64,000 nt of DNA from Brachybacterium kimchii (GTDB lineage Bacteria; Actinomycetota; Actinomycetes; Actinomycetales; Dermabacteraceae): contig NZ_CP097218.1 in the NCBI RefSeq assembly GCF_023373525.1, positions 3,162,001 to 3,226,000 of the forward strand, read 5' to 3'. Positions 1-9,215 of the stretch are shown here, one piece after another (the first letter of the stretch is position 1; the number at the start of each line of letters is the position of its first letter). The notes under the pieces were generated by a model. It searched no databases. It had not been told where the DNA came from and worked only from the letters and a program-made list of their open reading frames with translations. The translations under genes were made by a program, and so were the position numbers.

Positions 1-47
1 ACGAGCTCGTTCTTGGCGCCGATGTCCGGCATGGATGACCCGCGCAC
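1..47 (-). CDS. 5' end of a divergent regulator-like gene (cut by window edge)
   Basis: Only about 15 codons lie in the window. A GTG at 47-45 is preceded on the minus strand by AAGGAG at a normal distance, and the frame reads VRGSSMPDIGAKNELV before the edge. The 'GAKNELV' stretch is reminiscent of the N-terminus of ROK-family repressors, which often sit divergent to sugar ABC operons. That assignment is an inference from a very short stretch, and a LacI-type or other protein is equally possible. Confidence 0.35.
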   Translation of the reverse strand, partial: MRGSSMPDIGAKNEL

Positions 48-351
48 GAGTGCTCCTTCCACCGCGGGGCGAGCCCCGTTGCCTTTAGTCCAACAGTGTG
101 AGTAATGTACGTCACCGAGAGGCGCGGGATGGCGCGCGATGCGGAATGGACCGCATCGACGCGGTGCTCGATCCCCGCCGACGAACTCCGGTCTCCGCAG
201 CCAGCGGGGCCGACACCCGGGCCTCACGACATCGCCGTCCGGCCCGCTTCCCGACCAGATTCCCCATCCCATCGTTCCCGCTCCGACTCCCACGTGAGCA
301 GAGCCCCCGACGCGCCGGAGACGGCCCGCCGAGACCGAGGAAGGAACCACG
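48..351. promoter_or_regulatory. Divergent intergenic region upstream of the sugar ABC operon
   Basis: About 300 bases separate the divergent gene at the left edge from the first permease. No convincing coding sequence is present. The AT-richer stretch at about 80-105 (TTTAGTCCAACAGTGTG) is the likeliest place for an operator or promoter between the two genes, but I see no clean palindrome. A GGAAGGA ribosome-binding site precedes the ATG at 352. Confidence 0.35.
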
Positions 352-1347
352 ATGAGTGTCACCGACACCGTCGGCCCACCGGCCGGCCCCGCGAGCGCCT
401 CAGGCGCCTTGGGCAGTGCGGCGCCCGCCCCTCCCGCACGCCGCAAGCGCGGGATGAATGCGGGCCAGCGCCGAAAGCTCCGCACCGGCCTGCTGTTCAT
501 CTCCCCCTGGATCATCGGGGTCGTCATCTTCATCATCTACCCGGTCGCGTACTCGATCGCCCTGAGCTTCACGCGGTACTCCGGGATGGAGGCGCCCACG
601 TGGGTGGGCGTTCAGAACTACGTCACGGCCTTCACCGACCCGATGGTGGGCAAGGCGGCGTCGAACACGATCTTCTACGCCATCATCGCCGTTCCGCTGG
701 GACTGATCATCGCTCTGGCGCTCGCGATCGCGATGAACCAGAACGTGCGCGAGGTCGCCTGGTACAGGACGATCTTCTACGCGCCCTCGCTGATCCCGGC
801 GTTCGCGATGTCCTTCATCTTCATCGTGTTCCTGAATCCCCAGTTCGGCGTGTTCAACCAGGTCCTCAAGATCTTCGGGGGCGCGAACGTCAACCTCCTG
901 GGTGATCCCACCGGGGTGAAGATCGCGATCATCCTGATGGCACAGCTGGGTGCGGGCAACGCGGCCCTCATCTTCCTCGCCGGTCTGCGCAACATCCCGA
1001 AGACGATCTACGAGGCGGCCCGAGTGGACGGCGCCAGCCCCCTGCGCCAGTTCTTCTCGATCACGTTCCCGCTGCTCTCCCCGGTTCTGCTGTTCAACCT
1101 GATCACCGGCATCTCGGGATCCCTGCAGGTGTTCACCGAGGCATTCATCGTCACCAACGGCACGGGCGATCCCGACGCGGGCGCGCTGTTCTACATGATG
1201 TACCTCTACAAGAACGCCTTCGGCTTCGCCGAGCTCGGATACGCATCCGCACTCGCGGTGATCCTGTTCCTCGTGGGGCTGGCCCTGGCCCTGCTCGTCT
1301 ACTGGCTGTCGCGCCGGTTCGTGAACTACGACGTGGAGGCCGGCTGA
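352..1347 (+). CDS. Sugar ABC transporter permease, MalF type (CUT1)
   Basis: 331-residue integral membrane subunit of a CUT1 carbohydrate importer. After a basic Ala/Pro-rich cytoplasmic start, about six hydrophobic segments follow. The first runs from about residue 45 (LLFISPWIIGVVIFIIYPV). The inner-membrane EAA loop that contacts the ATPase is visible as EAARVDGASPLRQFF at about residues 222-236. The ATG is backed by AGGAAGG. The stop overlaps the next permease start by one base (TGATG), so the two are translationally coupled. No ATPase gene is nearby. The substrate is unknown, but two downstream oxidoreductases suggest a sugar or polyol that is oxidised after import. Confidence 0.9.
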   Translation: MSVTDTVGPPAGPASASGALGSAAPAPPARRKRGMNAGQRRKLRTGLLFISPWIIGVVIFIIYPVAYSIALSFTRYSGMEAPTWVGVQNYVTAFTDPMVGKAASNTIFYAIIAVPLGLIIALALAIAMNQNVREVAWYRTIFYAPSLIPAFAMSFIFIVFLNPQFGVFNQVLKIFGGANVNLLGDPTGVKIAIILMAQLGAGNAALIFLAGLRNIPKTIYEAARVDGASPLRQFFSITFPLLSPVLLFNLITGISGSLQVFTEAFIVTNGTGDPDAGALFYMMYLYKNAFGFAELGYASALAVILFLVGLALALLVYWLSRRFVNYDVEAG

Positions 1348-2267
1348 TGAGCACCATGATCCAGACACCCCCGGAGAACATCGTCCCCGGGCGCAAGAAG
1401 GCCAACGCCGAGCAGTACAACCGCCGTGCCGACGGCACCAAGCGCTCCTGGCACTCGACGCTCATCGCGCGCATCGTGATGATCATCCTCAGCATCCTGT
1501 TCCTGATGCCGCTCTACTGGATGATCGTCTCCGCGCTCAAATCCGACCAGGAGCTCGCGAAGTTCCCGCCCACGCTGTTCCCGCACAACGTCGAGTTCGG
1601 GAACTTCGTCAAGGCCGTCACCGCGATGCCGTTCCTGCAGTTCTTCGCGAACTCCGCGATCATCACCATCTCGGTGGTGCTGCTGTCGGTGATCTCGAAC
1701 TTCATCATCGCGTACGGCTTCGCGTGCATCGACTGGCCGGGCCGTGACAAGCTCTTCTACGTCGTCATCGCGACGCTGTTCCTCCCGTTCCCCGTCACCC
1801 TGATCCCCATGTTCGACATGTGGGCCCGACTGGGGCTGGTGAACACGCTGTTCCCGTTGATATTGCCGGCCATGTTCGGCAGTGCGTTCTACGTGTTCCT
1901 GCTGAGACAGTTCCTCAAGCAGATCCCTCAGCCCATGCTCGACGCCGCCCGGGTGGACGGCGCGAGCGAATGGACGATCCTGTGGAGGATCGCGTTCCCC
2001 ACCGCGATGCCCGCGCTGACCACCGTCGCGATTTTCTCGGCCGTCGGCTCGTGGAACGACTTCATGGGACCTCTGATCTATCTGCAGGACCAGAAGGTCC
2101 AGACGCTCTCGATCGGTCTGCAGACGTTCCGATCCGTCAACGCGCAGGACGTCTCCTTCAACCAGCTGATGGCCGCCAGCTTCCTGGTGATCCTGCCGCT
2201 GCTGCTCCTGTTCTTCATCTTCCAGCGGTACTTCATCCGCGGCATCACGATCGGAGGCTTCAAGTGA
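1347..2267 (+). CDS. Sugar ABC transporter permease, MalG type (CUT1)
   Basis: 306-residue partner permease of the preceding MalF-like protein. A polar N-terminus of about 35 residues is followed by a first membrane helix (IVMIILSILFLMPLYWMIVS) and the usual six-helix MalG arrangement. The EAA-loop equivalent reads DAARVDGASEWTILW at about residues 196-210. The C-terminus IRGITIGGFK is typical of MalG-type subunits. It is coupled at both ends: the start shares one base with the upstream stop, and the stop overlaps the GTG of the binding-protein gene. Confidence 0.9.
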   Translation: MSTMIQTPPENIVPGRKKANAEQYNRRADGTKRSWHSTLIARIVMIILSILFLMPLYWMIVSALKSDQELAKFPPTLFPHNVEFGNFVKAVTAMPFLQFFANSAIITISVVLLSVISNFIIAYGFACIDWPGRDKLFYVVIATLFLPFPVTLIPMFDMWARLGLVNTLFPLILPAMFGSAFYVFLLRQFLKQIPQPMLDAARVDGASEWTILWRIAFPTAMPALTTVAIFSAVGSWNDFMGPLIYLQDQKVQTLSIGLQTFRSVNAQDVSFNQLMAASFLVILPLLLLFFIFQRYFIRGITIGGFK

Positions 2268-3640
2268 TCTCCAGACGATCCTTCCTGGCCGGAGCGACGG
2301 CCGCCGGTGCGGCCGTCGGACTGGGCGCCTGCGCCTCGGCACCTGCCGCGGGGCCGAACGTGGTCAGCTACTGGGGCCTCGGTGCGGCCGACGTCGACAA
2401 GGACAACCAGGTCATCGACGCCTTCAAGAAGACCGACGCGGGCAAGAACGCGGAGATCTACGTCGACCAGGTGCCGTCGAGCGGCGTCGCGGACATGAGC
2501 CAGATCATCACCGCGGTGCGCGGCGGGACAGCTCCCGACGTGTGGTGGATGGACCGCTTCAACGCGGTGCAGAACGCCTCGATCGGCCTGCTCGAGCCCA
2601 TCGACGGCCTCATCGAGAAGTACGAGGACGTCTCGCCCGAGGAGTTCAAGTCCCAGTGGATCCAGTTCGCCATCGACGAGCTGACCTACGACGACCAGCT
2701 GTACGGGCTGCCGGCCACGACCGACGCCCGCGGGCTCCTGTACAACAAGGACGTCCTCAAGGATGCGGGGGTCGACCTCGATCTGTTCGACTGGAAGAAG
2801 CACGTCATCACGTGGGACGAGCTCGGCGAGGCCTGCGAGAAGATCGTGGACATCGACAAGCGCGGCAACTACAAGCGCTTCGGCTTCGCTCCCTGGCTCT
2901 CCGAGGGATGGCCATACACGTGGGGCTTCGGGCTCGACGCCCAGGCCTACGACAACGAGACCGCCACCGTCACCCTCGATTCCCCGCAGTGGGAGTCGGT
3001 GTACCAGCTCTATGCGGACTGGGCCGAGCAGTATCCCTACGCCTCGGTCGACGCCTTCTTCGCGACCTACCAGCCGCCGAACGCGCCGCCCACGCAGACG
3101 GCGATGTTCAGCGGCCGCCTGGGCGTGGACACGTCGGGGCCCTGGCAGATCAGCGGCAACGAGAAGTACGCCCCCGACCTTCCCCTGGACTTCACCTATC
3201 TGCCGGTCGCGAAGGAAGGGGACCCCACCTACACCTGGTCGGGCGGGCAGTGCCTGGTCATCCCCAAGGGCGCCAACATCACGAAGACCCTCTGGGAGTT
3301 CATGAAGTTCTATGCGGGCTTCGAGGGGCAGAGCATCGTCGTCCCCCAGTTCGGGAACCTGCCCACGAGCATCAAGGCCATCCAGGAGAAGAAGTACAAC
3401 GCCAAGGCGGAGCTGTTCCGCACGATGCTCCCGAACTCCACCTCGCGCCCGCCGCTGCCGGTGGGGTCGGCCATGTGGGACACGCTCACGCGCACCAAGA
3501 GCTCGGTCGCCCTGGGCTCCTCGACCCCGAAGCAGGCCGTGGAGTCCAACCAGCAGATGATCGCGCCCAAGATGGAGCTCTTCCCCGACTACAAGATGCC
3601 CGAGACCTACGGCAAACCGAGCCCCGTCCCCGGCAGCTGA
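2264..3640 (+). CDS. Extracellular sugar-binding lipoprotein, copy 1
   Basis: 458-residue periplasmic-binding-protein-like lipoprotein of the CUT1 system. I chose the GTG at 2264, which overlaps the upstream TGA (GTGA) and gives a normal signal: ISRRSFLAG (twin-arginine-like), a hydrophobic stretch, then the lipobox LGAC at about residue 24. The longer frame upstream is only a shadow of the permease gene. The mature protein is closely similar along its length to the next binding protein at 3779, with long identical blocks such as DMSQIITAVRGGTAPDVWW. A hairpin follows its stop codon. Confidence 0.88.
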   Translation: MISRRSFLAGATAAGAAVGLGACASAPAAGPNVVSYWGLGAADVDKDNQVIDAFKKTDAGKNAEIYVDQVPSSGVADMSQIITAVRGGTAPDVWWMDRFNAVQNASIGLLEPIDGLIEKYEDVSPEEFKSQWIQFAIDELTYDDQLYGLPATTDARGLLYNKDVLKDAGVDLDLFDWKKHVITWDELGEACEKIVDIDKRGNYKRFGFAPWLSEGWPYTWGFGLDAQAYDNETATVTLDSPQWESVYQLYADWAEQYPYASVDAFFATYQPPNAPPTQTAMFSGRLGVDTSGPWQISGNEKYAPDLPLDFTYLPVAKEGDPTYTWSGGQCLVIPKGANITKTLWEFMKFYAGFEGQSIVVPQFGNLPTSIKAIQEKKYNAKAELFRTMLPNSTSRPPLPVGSAMWDTLTRTKSSVALGSSTPKQAVESNQQMIAPKMELFPDYKMPETYGKPSPVPGS

Positions 3641-3647
3641 CCGGGGC

Positions 3648-3692
3648 CGCATCCCGGGCCGACGAGCGCAGCCCGGGATGCGCCCCGCTTCT
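3648..3692 (+). terminator. Hairpin between the two binding-protein genes
   Basis: A perfect 12-bp inverted repeat (CGCATCCCGGGC at 3648-3659 and its complement at 3671-3682) encloses an 11-base loop and is followed by CCCCGCTTCTTT, a weak T-run. It probably acts as a partial terminator or a 3'-end stabiliser of the permease/binding-protein message, with read-through or a separate promoter serving copy 2. Confidence 0.6.
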
Positions 3693-3778
3693 TTCCCCTG
3701 CCATCCCGATGCCCGGCCCCGCCCGGTCACGGATGCACCCCGCCTTCGGACTCGCACCACCTTCGGAAGGGAGGCCTG

Positions 3779-5164
3779 ATGCTCGACCGACGACAGCTCC
3801 TCACCGGTGCGGGCGCAGTCCTCGCGGCAGGGCTGGGCGCGACGTCGTGCGCGGGCAGCGGACCGAGCGGCCCGCGCACCGTCCGCTACTGGGGGATGGG
3901 CGCCGCGGACAAGGACAAGGACGAAGCGGCGCGCGATGCCTTCCTGGCCACCGACGCCGGCGCAGGGGCGCAGGTCAGCATCGACCAGGTGCCCTCCAGC
4001 GGTGCGGCCGACATGAGCCAGATCATCACGGCGGTGCGCGGCGGGACCGCGCCGGACGTGTGGTGGATGGATCGCTTCAATGCGGTGCAGAACGCCTCCA
4101 TCGGTCTGCTCGAGCCCGTGGACACCCTCATCGAGAAGTTCGAGGACGTCTCGCCCGAGGAGTTCAAGTCCCAGTGGATCCAGTTCGCCGTCGACGAGCT
4201 GACCTACGACGGGAAGCTCTACGGACTTCCGACATCGACGGACGCCCGCGGGCTGCTCTTCAACGAGAACGTGCTGAAGGATTCCGGAGTCGACCTCGAC
4301 ATGTTCGACCCCGAGCAGCACGTCCTCACCTGGGACGAGCTGCGGGATGCCGCGCGGCAGATCACCCACCAGGACTCCCGCGGGAACTACGACCGCCTCG
4401 GATTCGCGCCCTGGGCCGACCAGGGCATGCCCTACACCTGGGCGTTCGGCCTGGACGCGCAGGTCTACGACAACGCGACCGGCCAGGTGGTGCTCGACTC
4501 CCCGCAGTGGAAGTCCGTGTTCGACCTCTACGCGGACTGGGCCGAGGAGTTCCCCTACTCCCGGGTCGACGCATTCTTCGCGACCTATCAGCCGCCGAAC
4601 GCGCCGCCCACCCAGAACGCCGTCTTCGGCGAGCATCTGGCGATCACCACGGGCGGGCCCTGGCAGATCTCCGGGAACAAGAAGTACGCGCCGAAGCTGC
4701 CGCTGAAATGGACCTGGCTGCCGGTCGCGAAGGACGGCGACCCCACGTACACCTGGTCCGGCGGCTTCTCGCTGGTGCTGCCCAAGGGATCCAACATGTC
4801 CCGCACCACCTGGGAGTTCATGAAGCACTTCACGGGCTTCGCCGGACAGTCGATCGTGGTCCCGAAGCTCGGCAGCCTGCCCACGCATCTGCGTGCGATC
4901 ACCGAGAAGAAGTACGACCCCGACGCCGAGCTGTTCCGCCAGATGTTGCCGAACTCGACCTCGCGCCCGCCGATCCCTGCCGGATCCGCCGCGTCCGACA
5001 CCCTCGACCGCGCGAAGACGGCAGTCGCCATCGGCTCCAAGACCCCCCAGCAGGCCATCGACGAGAACCAGGCGATGGTCGTACCGAAGATGGAGCTCTT
5101 CCCCGACTACACGATGCCCGACACCTATGGGAAACCCCAGCAGATCCCCGACGGGGAGAAGTGA
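3779..5164 (+). CDS. Extracellular sugar-binding lipoprotein, copy 2
   Basis: 461-residue lipoprotein, a tandem paralogue of the product of 2264-3640. The ATG is preceded by GGGAGG. The signal sequence is MLDRRQLLTGAGAVLAAGLG ending in a lipobox-like ATSC at about residue 23. By eye roughly two thirds or more of the mature residues match copy 1 (for example TYDGKLYGLPTSTDARGLLF against TYDDQLYGLPATTDARGLLY). The C-terminal PDTYGKP is also shared. With a single permease pair upstream, both proteins probably feed the same channel, perhaps with different substrate preference or expression level. Confidence 0.88.
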   Translation: MLDRRQLLTGAGAVLAAGLGATSCAGSGPSGPRTVRYWGMGAADKDKDEAARDAFLATDAGAGAQVSIDQVPSSGAADMSQIITAVRGGTAPDVWWMDRFNAVQNASIGLLEPVDTLIEKFEDVSPEEFKSQWIQFAVDELTYDGKLYGLPTSTDARGLLFNENVLKDSGVDLDMFDPEQHVLTWDELRDAARQITHQDSRGNYDRLGFAPWADQGMPYTWAFGLDAQVYDNATGQVVLDSPQWKSVFDLYADWAEEFPYSRVDAFFATYQPPNAPPTQNAVFGEHLAITTGGPWQISGNKKYAPKLPLKWTWLPVAKDGDPTYTWSGGFSLVLPKGSNMSRTTWEFMKHFTGFAGQSIVVPKLGSLPTHLRAITEKKYDPDAELFRQMLPNSTSRPPIPAGSAASDTLDRAKTAVAIGSKTPQQAIDENQAMVVPKMELFPDYTMPDTYGKPQQIPDGEK

Positions 5165-5296
5165 ACCCGGCCCGTCGGCCGCACTCTTCGAACCGCACCG
5201 CAGATCACCGGCCCTTCGGCCGGACCACAGACCCCCGGCCCCGTCGGCCGGTCAGGAAAGCACCAACCCCACGAGACGGAAGCAGGAATCTTCTCC

Positions 5297-6274
5297 ATGA
5301 CCTCCCCCTCCACCGCGGCAGCGCCCCTGCGCATCGCCGTGCTCTCCGCCTGGCACGTGCACGCCGAGGAGTACGGTCGGGCGGCGATCGAGCATCCGGA
5401 CACGGAGCTCGTCGCCGTCTGGGACGACGACACCGCGCGCGGCCAGGAGCTCGCCGAGCGCCTGGGCGTGCCCTTCGAGGCCGATCTCGACGCCCTGCTG
5501 GCCCGCGAGGACCTCGACGGCGTCACCAACACCACCGCCACCACCGTGCACGACGAGATCCTCGGCAAGGTCATCGCCGCGGGCAAGCACGTGTTCACCG
5601 AGAAGCTGCTCTCGCCCAGCGTCAAGGGCTGCGATGCCCTCATCGACGCGGCAGGCGAAGCGGGCGTGGCGCTCACCGTGTCCCTGCCCCGGCTCTCCCA
5701 CGGCTACACCGTGGCCCTGCGGAAGATCCTCGAGGACGGAGCCCTCGGCCGCATCACCTATGCGCGCGTGCGTCTCGCGCACGACGGATCGACCCGCGAC
5801 TGGCTGCCCGCCCGCTTCTACGACCCGGCCGAGGCCATCGGCGGCGCGTTCTCCGACCTCGCCGCCCACCCCGTCTACCTCACCCAGCTGATCCTGGGGG
5901 AGGACGTCTCGAGCGTCCGCTCGAGCTATACGGACATCACCGGGCGCGGCGTCGAGGACAACGCCTCGGTCACGATCACCACGCCCGACGGCGCCATCGG
6001 CGTCATCGAGACCGGCTTCGTGACCCCTGCCAGCGGCTTCACCATCGAGGTCCATGGCACCGAGGGCTCGCTGCTCTACGGCTTCGGCGGCGAGAAGATG
6101 CTGCTGACCACCCGTGAGGGCACCACCGAGGTCGAGGTCCCCAGCGACATCGATGCGCCGTTCTGGCAGTGGGTCCAGGCGATCCGCACCGGCGAGCCCA
6201 CGCTCGAGAACCTCGCCCGTGCCCGCGCCCTCACCGCCCTGGTCGTCGCCGCGAACGCCGACGCCGGGATCTGA
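5297..6274 (+). CDS. Gfo/Idh/MocA family oxidoreductase, non-classical nucleotide motif
   Basis: 325-residue NAD(P)-dependent sugar or polyol dehydrogenase fold. The N-terminal Rossmann strand reads RIAVLSAWHVHAEEYG instead of the usual GxGxxG, and the catalytic-lysine motif is TEKLLSP (EKL rather than EKP). The C-terminal domain has the alpha/beta pattern of the family (GGAFSDLAAHPVYL provides Asp and His near the active site). It lies 132 bases after binding protein 2 in the same direction and probably oxidises the imported sugar or a derivative. The substrate cannot be read from sequence. Confidence 0.82.
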   Translation: MTSPSTAAAPLRIAVLSAWHVHAEEYGRAAIEHPDTELVAVWDDDTARGQELAERLGVPFEADLDALLAREDLDGVTNTTATTVHDEILGKVIAAGKHVFTEKLLSPSVKGCDALIDAAGEAGVALTVSLPRLSHGYTVALRKILEDGALGRITYARVRLAHDGSTRDWLPARFYDPAEAIGGAFSDLAAHPVYLTQLILGEDVSSVRSSYTDITGRGVEDNASVTITTPDGAIGVIETGFVTPASGFTIEVHGTEGSLLYGFGGEKMLLTTREGTTEVEVPSDIDAPFWQWVQAIRTGEPTLENLARARALTALVVAANADAGI

Positions 6275-6376
6275 TCGGGCAGCAGGCACGGTCCGCCGAA
6301 CCCTGCACCCGCTGCAGGGCCCGCCCCACCCCACCCCTGACATACCCCTGACATCCGCTCACGAAGGAGCACCCCC

Positions 6377-7387
6377 ATGACCGTCACCCTTCCCGTCCGC
6401 ATCGGCCTCATCGGCGGCGGCGGCATCGCCAACGCCCACCTCAAGGGCTACTCCACGATCCCGGACCGCGCGCGCGTGGTCGCGATCGCCGACGCGAACC
6501 CCGAGACCCTCGCCCTGCGCACCGAGGAGATCGGCGCCAAGGGCTACTCGGACTTCACCGAGCTCGTGCAGGACCCCGACGTCGACGCCGTCGACATCTG
6601 CCTGCCGCACCACCTGCACAAGCCCGCGATCGTCGCGGCGGCGAACGCCGGCAAGCACATCCTGTGCGAGAAGCCCCTGTGCCTCACCGCCGAGGAGGCC
6701 GCCGAGGTCCGCGCGGCCGTCGACGCCGCCGGAGTCACCCTCATGTGCGCGCACAACCAGCTGTTCATGCCGGCCGTCGCCAAGGCCAAGGAGGTCATCG
6801 ACTCCGGTGCCCTGGGCGACGTCTACGAGGTGCGCACCACCGACTCGTTCTTCAACGACTTCGACCCGGAGAACATGGGATGGCGCGCCCACACCGCCAC
6901 CAGCGGCGGCGGCGAGTACATCGACACCGGCTACCACCCGACCTACCTGCTCATGCACCTCTCGGGCGGTCGTCCGAAGCAGGTCTTCTCGATGATGTCG
7001 ACCCACCGCCTGAAGTTCATGGAGGGCGAGGACTCCGCGCAGGTCCTGGTGCGCTTCGACAACGGCAGCGTGGGCCAGCTCGTCACCTCCTGGGCCTACC
7101 AGGCGGCCCCCGGCACCGACCGCTTCTCCGTGGTCGGCGAGAAGGGCTCGCTGAGCTCCGACGGCTCGACCCTGCGCGTGAAGCTGCGCGCGGAGGACGA
7201 GGAGCAGGTGTACGCCGCAGAGCCCATCGACACCTTCGCCGCGGAGATCGCCGACTTCGTGACCTGCCTGGAGACCGGAAAGCGTCCGCTCAACACCGAG
7301 GAGGAGGGCATCGCCGTGCTCGGCATCATCCTCGCCGCCTACGAGAGCGCCCGCACCGGCGCCGCCGCGGAGGTCATGAGCGCCTGA
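6377..7387 (+). CDS. Gfo/Idh/MocA family oxidoreductase
   Basis: 336 residues with the classical family features: RIGLIGGGGIANAHLKGY (glycine-rich Rossmann loop, residues 8-25), CEKPLCLT (EKP, catalytic Lys) at about residue 96, and GGGEYIDTGYHPTYL with the active-site Asp/His pair near residue 180. Last gene of the left operon (two permeases, two binding proteins, two oxidoreductases), followed by a strong hairpin. A paired redox reaction with the preceding non-classical homologue, such as oxidation then reduction of a sugar, is plausible but inferred. Confidence 0.88.
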   Translation: MTVTLPVRIGLIGGGGIANAHLKGYSTIPDRARVVAIADANPETLALRTEEIGAKGYSDFTELVQDPDVDAVDICLPHHLHKPAIVAAANAGKHILCEKPLCLTAEEAAEVRAAVDAAGVTLMCAHNQLFMPAVAKAKEVIDSGALGDVYEVRTTDSFFNDFDPENMGWRAHTATSGGGEYIDTGYHPTYLLMHLSGGRPKQVFSMMSTHRLKFMEGEDSAQVLVRFDNGSVGQLVTSWAYQAAPGTDRFSVVGEKGSLSSDGSTLRVKLRAEDEEQVYAAEPIDTFAAEIADFVTCLETGKRPLNTEEEGIAVLGIILAAYESARTGAAAEVMSA

Positions 7388-7442
7388 GGTGATGCCCGCC
7401 TGATCTCAGGCGCCTCGTACGCCGTATGGCGAGTCAGCGGGG

Positions 7443-7478
7443 GGTCGGGTGACGTCGCAGAGAGCGCGTCACCCGACC
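7443..7478. terminator. Hairpin terminator between convergent genes
   Basis: A 12-bp perfect stem (GGTCGGGTGACG at 7443-7454 with its complement at 7467-7478) and a 12-base loop lie between the plus-strand oxidoreductase and the minus-strand HD-domain gene. The T-run is poor on either side, as is common in high-GC actinobacteria. It could serve both strands. Confidence 0.6.
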
Positions 7479-7544
7479 TCCCTATGCATCCCGGTGGACG
7501 GCTCTCCGGCGGAGGCGCGTCTGCCCAGGTGCGCGCGACGCTCC

Positions 7545-8540
7545 TCAGGCGCGCACGACGCGCACGTGCAGCGGCAGCGCGTCCTCGAGGGCGGTGACCC
7601 GCGGGTCGGTGATCATCGTCCCGCCGACGGTGGGCAGCGCGAGGTAACCGCGGCGGATGTGCACATGCAGCGCGTCCGCGTCCGATCCGCCGGCAGCCGC
7701 GTCCGTTGGCGCGGCCTCGACCCGCCATCGACGCGGGTGCGCCCGCAGCTCCCGCGTCTCCTCACGCGTGGCGGGGTCGGCGAGGAGCGCCGCCCAGAGC
7801 TCGCCGTCTGTCATCTGCATCAGGTCCGCCGCATCGAACGACGCCCCGGCATCGAGAGCGGTCGTGACCAGGTGCTTCAGCACGGCGATCGGGACGACGT
7901 TGGAGGGCGCGCGCTGGTGGCGGGCCTCCGCGACGATGAGAACCACGAGTTCGCCGGCGGTCTCCGCGTCGGTATCCACGGCGCCGTCGACCAGTCGCAT
8001 CCGCTCGAGCATCTCGCGCGGGGGCGTGGTGGTGCGTCCGTGCACCTGGCCGCTGCGCAGGAACGAGTCGAGGTGGTCGAGTTTGAGGGCGCCGGCGGCG
8101 TTGGTCAGGGGAGAGGGCCGCACGCCCTCGTCGATCGCGATGATCTCCTCGGCGTCCAGGTCGTGCCGCCGCAGCATCGGATCGAGCTCGGCGATCCGCG
8201 CGCGGCCGATCGTGTGATGGTCGAGCCCACTCAGCCCCTCGAGGGTGTGGCTGAAGGGCAGGTGCCCGATGTCGTGCAGGAGCGCCGTCGCACGAGCCGC
8301 GTGATCCTCCGGCGCGAAGTGCGCGGTCAGAGCGAGGACCCCCAGGGAGTGCTCGATGCGCGAATAGCTCTGGGTGGTGGTGAACGAGGCGATGCCGGCG
8401 TGGGCGACGAAGGCCAGACGCCGCACCCACCAGGTGTCCAGCAGCTCGAGCTCCAGCGGGGTCAGCTCGACCTCGAGGCGCCAGACGGGATCGAACCAGC
8501 GCCCATCCAGCCCCAGGGTGTCGGCGTCGATCCCGCGCAC
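7545..8540 (-). CDS. HD-domain phosphohydrolase
   Basis: 331 residues. The HD metal site is clear: SRIEHSLGVLAL (His) followed by ATALLHDIGHLPFSHTLEG (the HD pair and following His), then a distal Asp in LKLDHLDSF. This layout matches dGTPase/YpgQ-like metal-dependent phosphohydrolases, which cleave nucleotides or related phosphates in the cytoplasm. The GTG start at 8540 is supported by GGAG five bases upstream. Transcribed leftward after the thioesterase gene, but a hairpin separates the two. Exact substrate unknown. Confidence 0.82.
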   Translation of the reverse strand: MRGIDADTLGLDGRWFDPVWRLEVELTPLELELLDTWWVRRLAFVAHAGIASFTTTQSYSRIEHSLGVLALTAHFAPEDHAARATALLHDIGHLPFSHTLEGLSGLDHHTIGRARIAELDPMLRRHDLDAEEIIAIDEGVRPSPLTNAAGALKLDHLDSFLRSGQVHGRTTTPPREMLERMRLVDGAVDTDAETAGELVVLIVAEARHQRAPSNVVPIAVLKHLVTTALDAGASFDAADLMQMTDGELWAALLADPATREETRELRAHPRRWRVEAAPTDAAAGGSDADALHVHIRRGYLALPTVGGTMITDPRVTALEDALPLHVRVVRA

Positions 8541-8563
8541 GGCGTCTCCATTCGATGGTCGTT

Positions 8564-8586
8564 GCCGTCGGCCGCCGGCCGACGGC
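8564..8586. terminator. Short GC hairpin between thioesterase and HD genes
   Basis: GCCGTCGGCC, a three-base loop, and the exact complement GGCCGACGGC. It lies 33 bases after the end of the thioesterase gene on the minus strand, a position suited to terminating or attenuating that transcript. No T-run follows. Confidence 0.45.
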
Positions 8587-8618
8587 TGTGGCTCGTCAGT
8601 CTCGCGCAGCCGAGCACC

Positions 8619-9050
8619 TCACCGCTGCAGATCGCCTCGGGGCACCCGATCGCGGTCGTAGGTGATCTCCGTGTAGCCGTGCGGTGCCGGTCGCCCGTCC
8701 GCGTCGACGTTGACGAACACGAGCTCGTCGATCGTGAGGATGCTCTGCTGGGTGAACAGGTTCCGCGCCTCCGCGCGCATCGTCAGTGATGTGCGCCCGA
8801 ACTTCGTCGCGACCAGGCCGATCTCGACGATGTCGCCCTCGCGGGCCGAGGAGACGAACACGATCTCCGACATATATTTCGTGACGACGCGCTGGTGGCC
8901 CAGCTGGATGATCGCGTAGACGGCCGCCTCCTCGTCGATCCAGCGCAGCAGGCTGCCGCCGAAGAGGGTGGCGTTGGCGTTGAGGTCCTCGGGCCGCACC
9001 CACTTGCGGGTGCGGAAGGACATGACCGGTTCGGACGAGGAGCTCTCCAT
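8619..9050 (-). CDS. Hotdog-fold acyl-CoA thioesterase
   Basis: 143 residues, starting at the ATG at 9050 (MESSSSEP); the much longer frame upstream overlaps the Nudix gene and is a shadow. Family hallmarks are visible: NANATLFGGSLLRWIDEEA (the loop carrying the catalytic Asn/Asp region of YciA/BACH-like thioesterases) and IVFVSSAREGDIVEIG in the central strand-helix region. It hydrolyses acyl-CoA to the free acid and CoA in the cytosol. A single domain of the usual YciA length suggests an oligomer built from one hotdog per chain. Confidence 0.85.
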   Translation of the reverse strand: MESSSSEPVMSFRTRKWVRPEDLNANATLFGGSLLRWIDEEAAVYAIIQLGHQRVVTKYMSEIVFVSSAREGDIVEIGLVATKFGRTSLTMRAEARNLFTQQSILTIDELVFVNVDADGRPAPHGYTEITYDRDRVPRGDLQR

Positions 9051-9215
9051 GTCTGGACATTTTAGGGAGCGCCGCCCGGCCGCGGGAAACCGGTGTGGCG
9101 CAGGCGGTACTGGGCGGTGACGTGAGCACGTGGTGACGTCACCGGGAGATGGTGACGCCCCGGGAAGTGGTGGCGCTCCGGGACGGGCCGCTCGCCGGAT
9201 GGCAGGATCGAGCGC

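Noticed and set aside
2078..4888. 936-codon minus-strand frame
   Set aside because: Antisense to the two binding-protein genes; its repetitive content simply mirrors the duplicated sequence of those genes.
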